A DNA stretch of 6,696 nt from Pseudomonadota bacterium (lineage in GTDB: Bacteria > Pseudomonadota > Alphaproteobacteria > Sphingomonadales > SMXR01). The position numbers were made by a program, and so were the translations under genes. Under the pieces are notes generated by a model. That model worked only from the letters and a program-made list of their open reading frames with translations, searched no databases and had not been told where the DNA came from. Below are positions 5,000 through 6,696 of the stretch, one piece after another (the stretch's first letter is position 1; every line of letters starts with the position of its first letter). The stretch lies in NCBI GenBank assembly GCA_022571175.1, contig JACZYI010000013.1:1-6696 (forward strand). The letters run 5' to 3'.

Positions 5000-6696
5000 T
5001 CAACCGGGAATCATGTCAAAGGCGATGGCCATCCGCGGCTTATGCGATTTGATCGGGACCGTGCCGTGATACATATAGGAGGGAAAAACAACCAACGTAC
5101 CAACGCTGGGTTTGATGATCTTTCCAATCACTTCCCTCTCGCCCAGATCCATGTCGGTCTCACCAAATTTGATCCAGCCTTCGTTTGCATCGTCATCCAG
5201 ATCATCAGGCAATTCCACATAATAGGCCGATGAAATCCAGCCCCGCGGGTGAACGTGATTGATATGATATCCGTCCCGCCCCAGTCGCGCCGACCAGGAA
5301 CCGGTATAGGCATAGCTTCCCTTGTTCCGGCCCAGAAAAGGATGATTGTCATCTACTGGCAGATCGACCAGATATCTCTCCACAGCTTTGCTCAGTTTTT
5401 CCTTAACCGTCTGGATGATGGCATCGGGAAAATCCAGCAAAAGTCCGTGCGTCTGGGTGCCATTGCGCAACGTCTGGTCCAGAGGTTGGGCCTGGGTTTT
5501 GTGGATGGTATGTAAATGGCTTGCGAGTGCTTCATTAAACGCCAGAAGATTGTCATAACCGTCTGGGCAATCCAGCTCATATGCCCGTACAAATCGCTCA
5601 TAATCATAAATATCCTCGGCCTTTTTATCATCCATAAGCCTGAGACAAAGCCACTCATACGCCAGATTTTGCTGATCCAGCGGATCCTGGCTTTTCAGGC
5701 GTTGAATGAGCTCACTGGCACGATCATATTGACCCTGTTTAATGAGGGTTCGGGTAAAATCCTGCAAACAAGAATGATCATCAGGCTCAAGCGCGATAGC
5801 TTGCTCGAACCGCTCTATGGCCTTATCCCATTGACCATGTTCGGCCCTGACCCTGGCAAACACCCTTGAGAGCGAAGCGTGAGAGCCCAGCCGGTTCTCG
5901 GCATCGGATAATATGCGATCCGCTTCTTCGGCAGAGCCCGTCATGGTCAGATATTGGGCATATTCAGCGACCAGTTCCACAGCATCCGGAGCCTTTGGAA
6001 TAGCCTCGGCATAGCTTTTCAGAAATTCATCCTGTCGACCATATTCCCAGAGCAGCTTGTTCAATATTTCATGGGCACCCAGAAAATCAGGCCGCAAGGC
6101 AATCGCCTTTCGGTAGCTCTCCAGCGCCCCTTCCAGGTTTCCCAGATCATAAAGCGCGTGGCCCTGCTGGAAATAAACCTCTGCGGCTTCTGGTGCCAGC
6201 TGGAGTGCCTTCTGAAAAGCGGATAGCGCCTGGCGACTATTGCCCAGCAAACGATGAACCGCGCCCAGATTAAATTGGCCCTCGAAAAATTGTGGATTGA
6301 GTTTGACCGCCTCGGCAAAGGCTTCAGAAGCGTCATCCAGCCGGTCACTTGCCTGCAAGGCCCGGCCAAGAAGATTCTGTGCCATCGCACTGGCAGGGTA
6401 ATCGTTCACCATCTTTTCTGCATCTGCAAGGGCGCGATCCGCGTCACCTGTCTCAAGCTCCACTATAATCAGGCCCGCGTGAGCCTCTTCAAGCTCTGGC
6501 GCAATTTCAAGGGCACGTTTAAAGGCATCTCGCGCACCGGTCGGATCACCTTTTTCCGCCAATAGCGTGCCCAAACCCCGCCAGATATTCGGCTGGTTGG
6601 AATCCAGCTCCAGGGACCGGCGATAATGGGGCTCTGCCTCATCCAGCACCCCCCGGGTATAAAGGAGGATTCCCATGAGATGGATCACATTTGCCC
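5000..6696 (-). CDS. TPR-repeat protein with C-terminal 2OG-Fe(II) oxygenase domain, probably 5'-partial
   Basis: Ten 34-residue tetratricopeptide repeats run without a gap from the right edge to about residue 338 (numbered from a GTG at 6686-6688). Repeats such as AEVYFQQGHALYDLGNLEGA show the usual small/large residue pattern. A linker of about 100 residues follows, then a domain resembling 2OG-Fe(II) oxygenases (PF13759-type): YHINHVHPRGW with H478/H480 as candidate iron ligands, SSAYYVELP, then VVFPSYMYHGTVP with H541 as distal ligand and R552 eleven residues later as likely 2-oxoglutarate anchor. Such enzymes hydroxylate or otherwise oxidise a target with O2 and 2-oxoglutarate, the TPRs usually holding the protein partner; the target is unknown. 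The GTG at 6688 would cut into the first repeat, and the frame stays open to the edge (Ala-Asn precede), so the true start is probably outside the window. No signal peptide is visible. It lies 67 bp upstream of the DjlA-like gene. Confidence 0.88.
   Translation of the reverse strand, partial: ANVIHLMGILLYTRGVLDEAEPHYRRSLELDSNQPNIWRGLGTLLAEKGDPTGARDAFKRALEIAPELEEAHAGLIIVELETGDADRALADAEKMVNDYPASAMAQNLLGRALQASDRLDDASEAFAEAVKLNPQFFEGQFNLGAVHRLLGNSRQALSAFQKALQLAPEAAEVYFQQGHALYDLGNLEGALESYRKAIALRPDFLGAHEILNKLLWEYGRQDEFLKSYAEAIPKAPDAVELVAEYAQYLTMTGSAEEADRILSDAENRLGSHASLSRVFARVRAEHGQWDKAIERFEQAIALEPDDHSCLQDFTRTLIKQGQYDRASELIQRLKSQDPLDQQNLAYEWLCLRLMDDKKAEDIYDYERFVRAYELDCPDGYDNLLAFNEALASHLHTIHKTQAQPLDQTLRNGTQTHGLLLDFPDAIIQTVKEKLSKAVERYLVDLPVDDNHPFLGRNKGSYAYTGSWSARLGRDGYHINHVHPRGWISSAYYVELPDDLDDDANEGWIKFGETDMDLGEREVIGKIIKPSVGTLVVFPSYMYHGTVPIKSHKPRMAIAFDMIPG

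Noticed and set aside
1..6696. CRISPR array, tRNA or rRNA gene, insertion sequence, phage or defence module.
   Set aside because: No regularly spaced repeats, no cloverleaf or rRNA-like sequence, no transposase or integrase frame, and no terminal repeats were seen on either strand.

Overview
The window reads as ordinary chromosome of an alphaproteobacterium. The evidence is a near-consensus CtrA-type box (TTAA-N7-TTCA), a TerB/J-domain DjlA-like gene followed directly by an AmpD/AmiD-type amidase, a TPR protein fused to a 2OG-Fe(II) oxygenase, and roughly balanced base composition with a few GTG starts. Genus cannot be assigned. I see no transposase, integrase, phage gene, CRISPR array, tRNA or rRNA.

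Layout, left to right. (1) 1-969, minus strand: a ferritin-like diiron oxidase/oxygenase cut by the left edge. Its only well-placed start is an ATT codon 7 nt after a perfect GGAGGAGG ribosome site, and a strong small hairpin lies just upstream. (2) 1150-1407, minus: an 85-residue helical protein of unknown function. (3) 1408-1719: a 312-bp divergent intergenic region with a CtrA-like site embedded in a direct-repeat/palindrome cluster. (4) 1720-3120, plus: a 12-helix MATE-family exporter. (5) 3211-3450, plus: a small acidic lipoprotein, whose end overlaps tail-to-tail by 10 bp with (6). (6) 3441-4163, minus: a zinc N-acetylmuramoyl-L-alanine amidase without signal peptide. (7) 4198-4932, minus: a glycine-zipper/TerB/J-domain co-chaperone, probably in one transcript with the amidase. 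(8) 5000-6696, minus: ten back-to-back 34-residue TPRs followed by a 2OG-Fe(II) oxygenase domain, probably running off the right edge.

Genes 8, 7 and 6 are read in the same direction with short gaps (67 and 34 bp) and may share transcripts. The DjlA-like/amidase pair suggests a cell-envelope or peptidoglycan-recycling context, and the exporter and lipoprotein are also envelope proteins, but no pathway joining all of them is visible.

I did not find a clear undescribed multi-gene system. The items most worth a second look are the apparent ATT start with its leader hairpin, the CtrA-like repeat cluster, the orphan 85-residue protein, and the TPR-oxygenase fusion.
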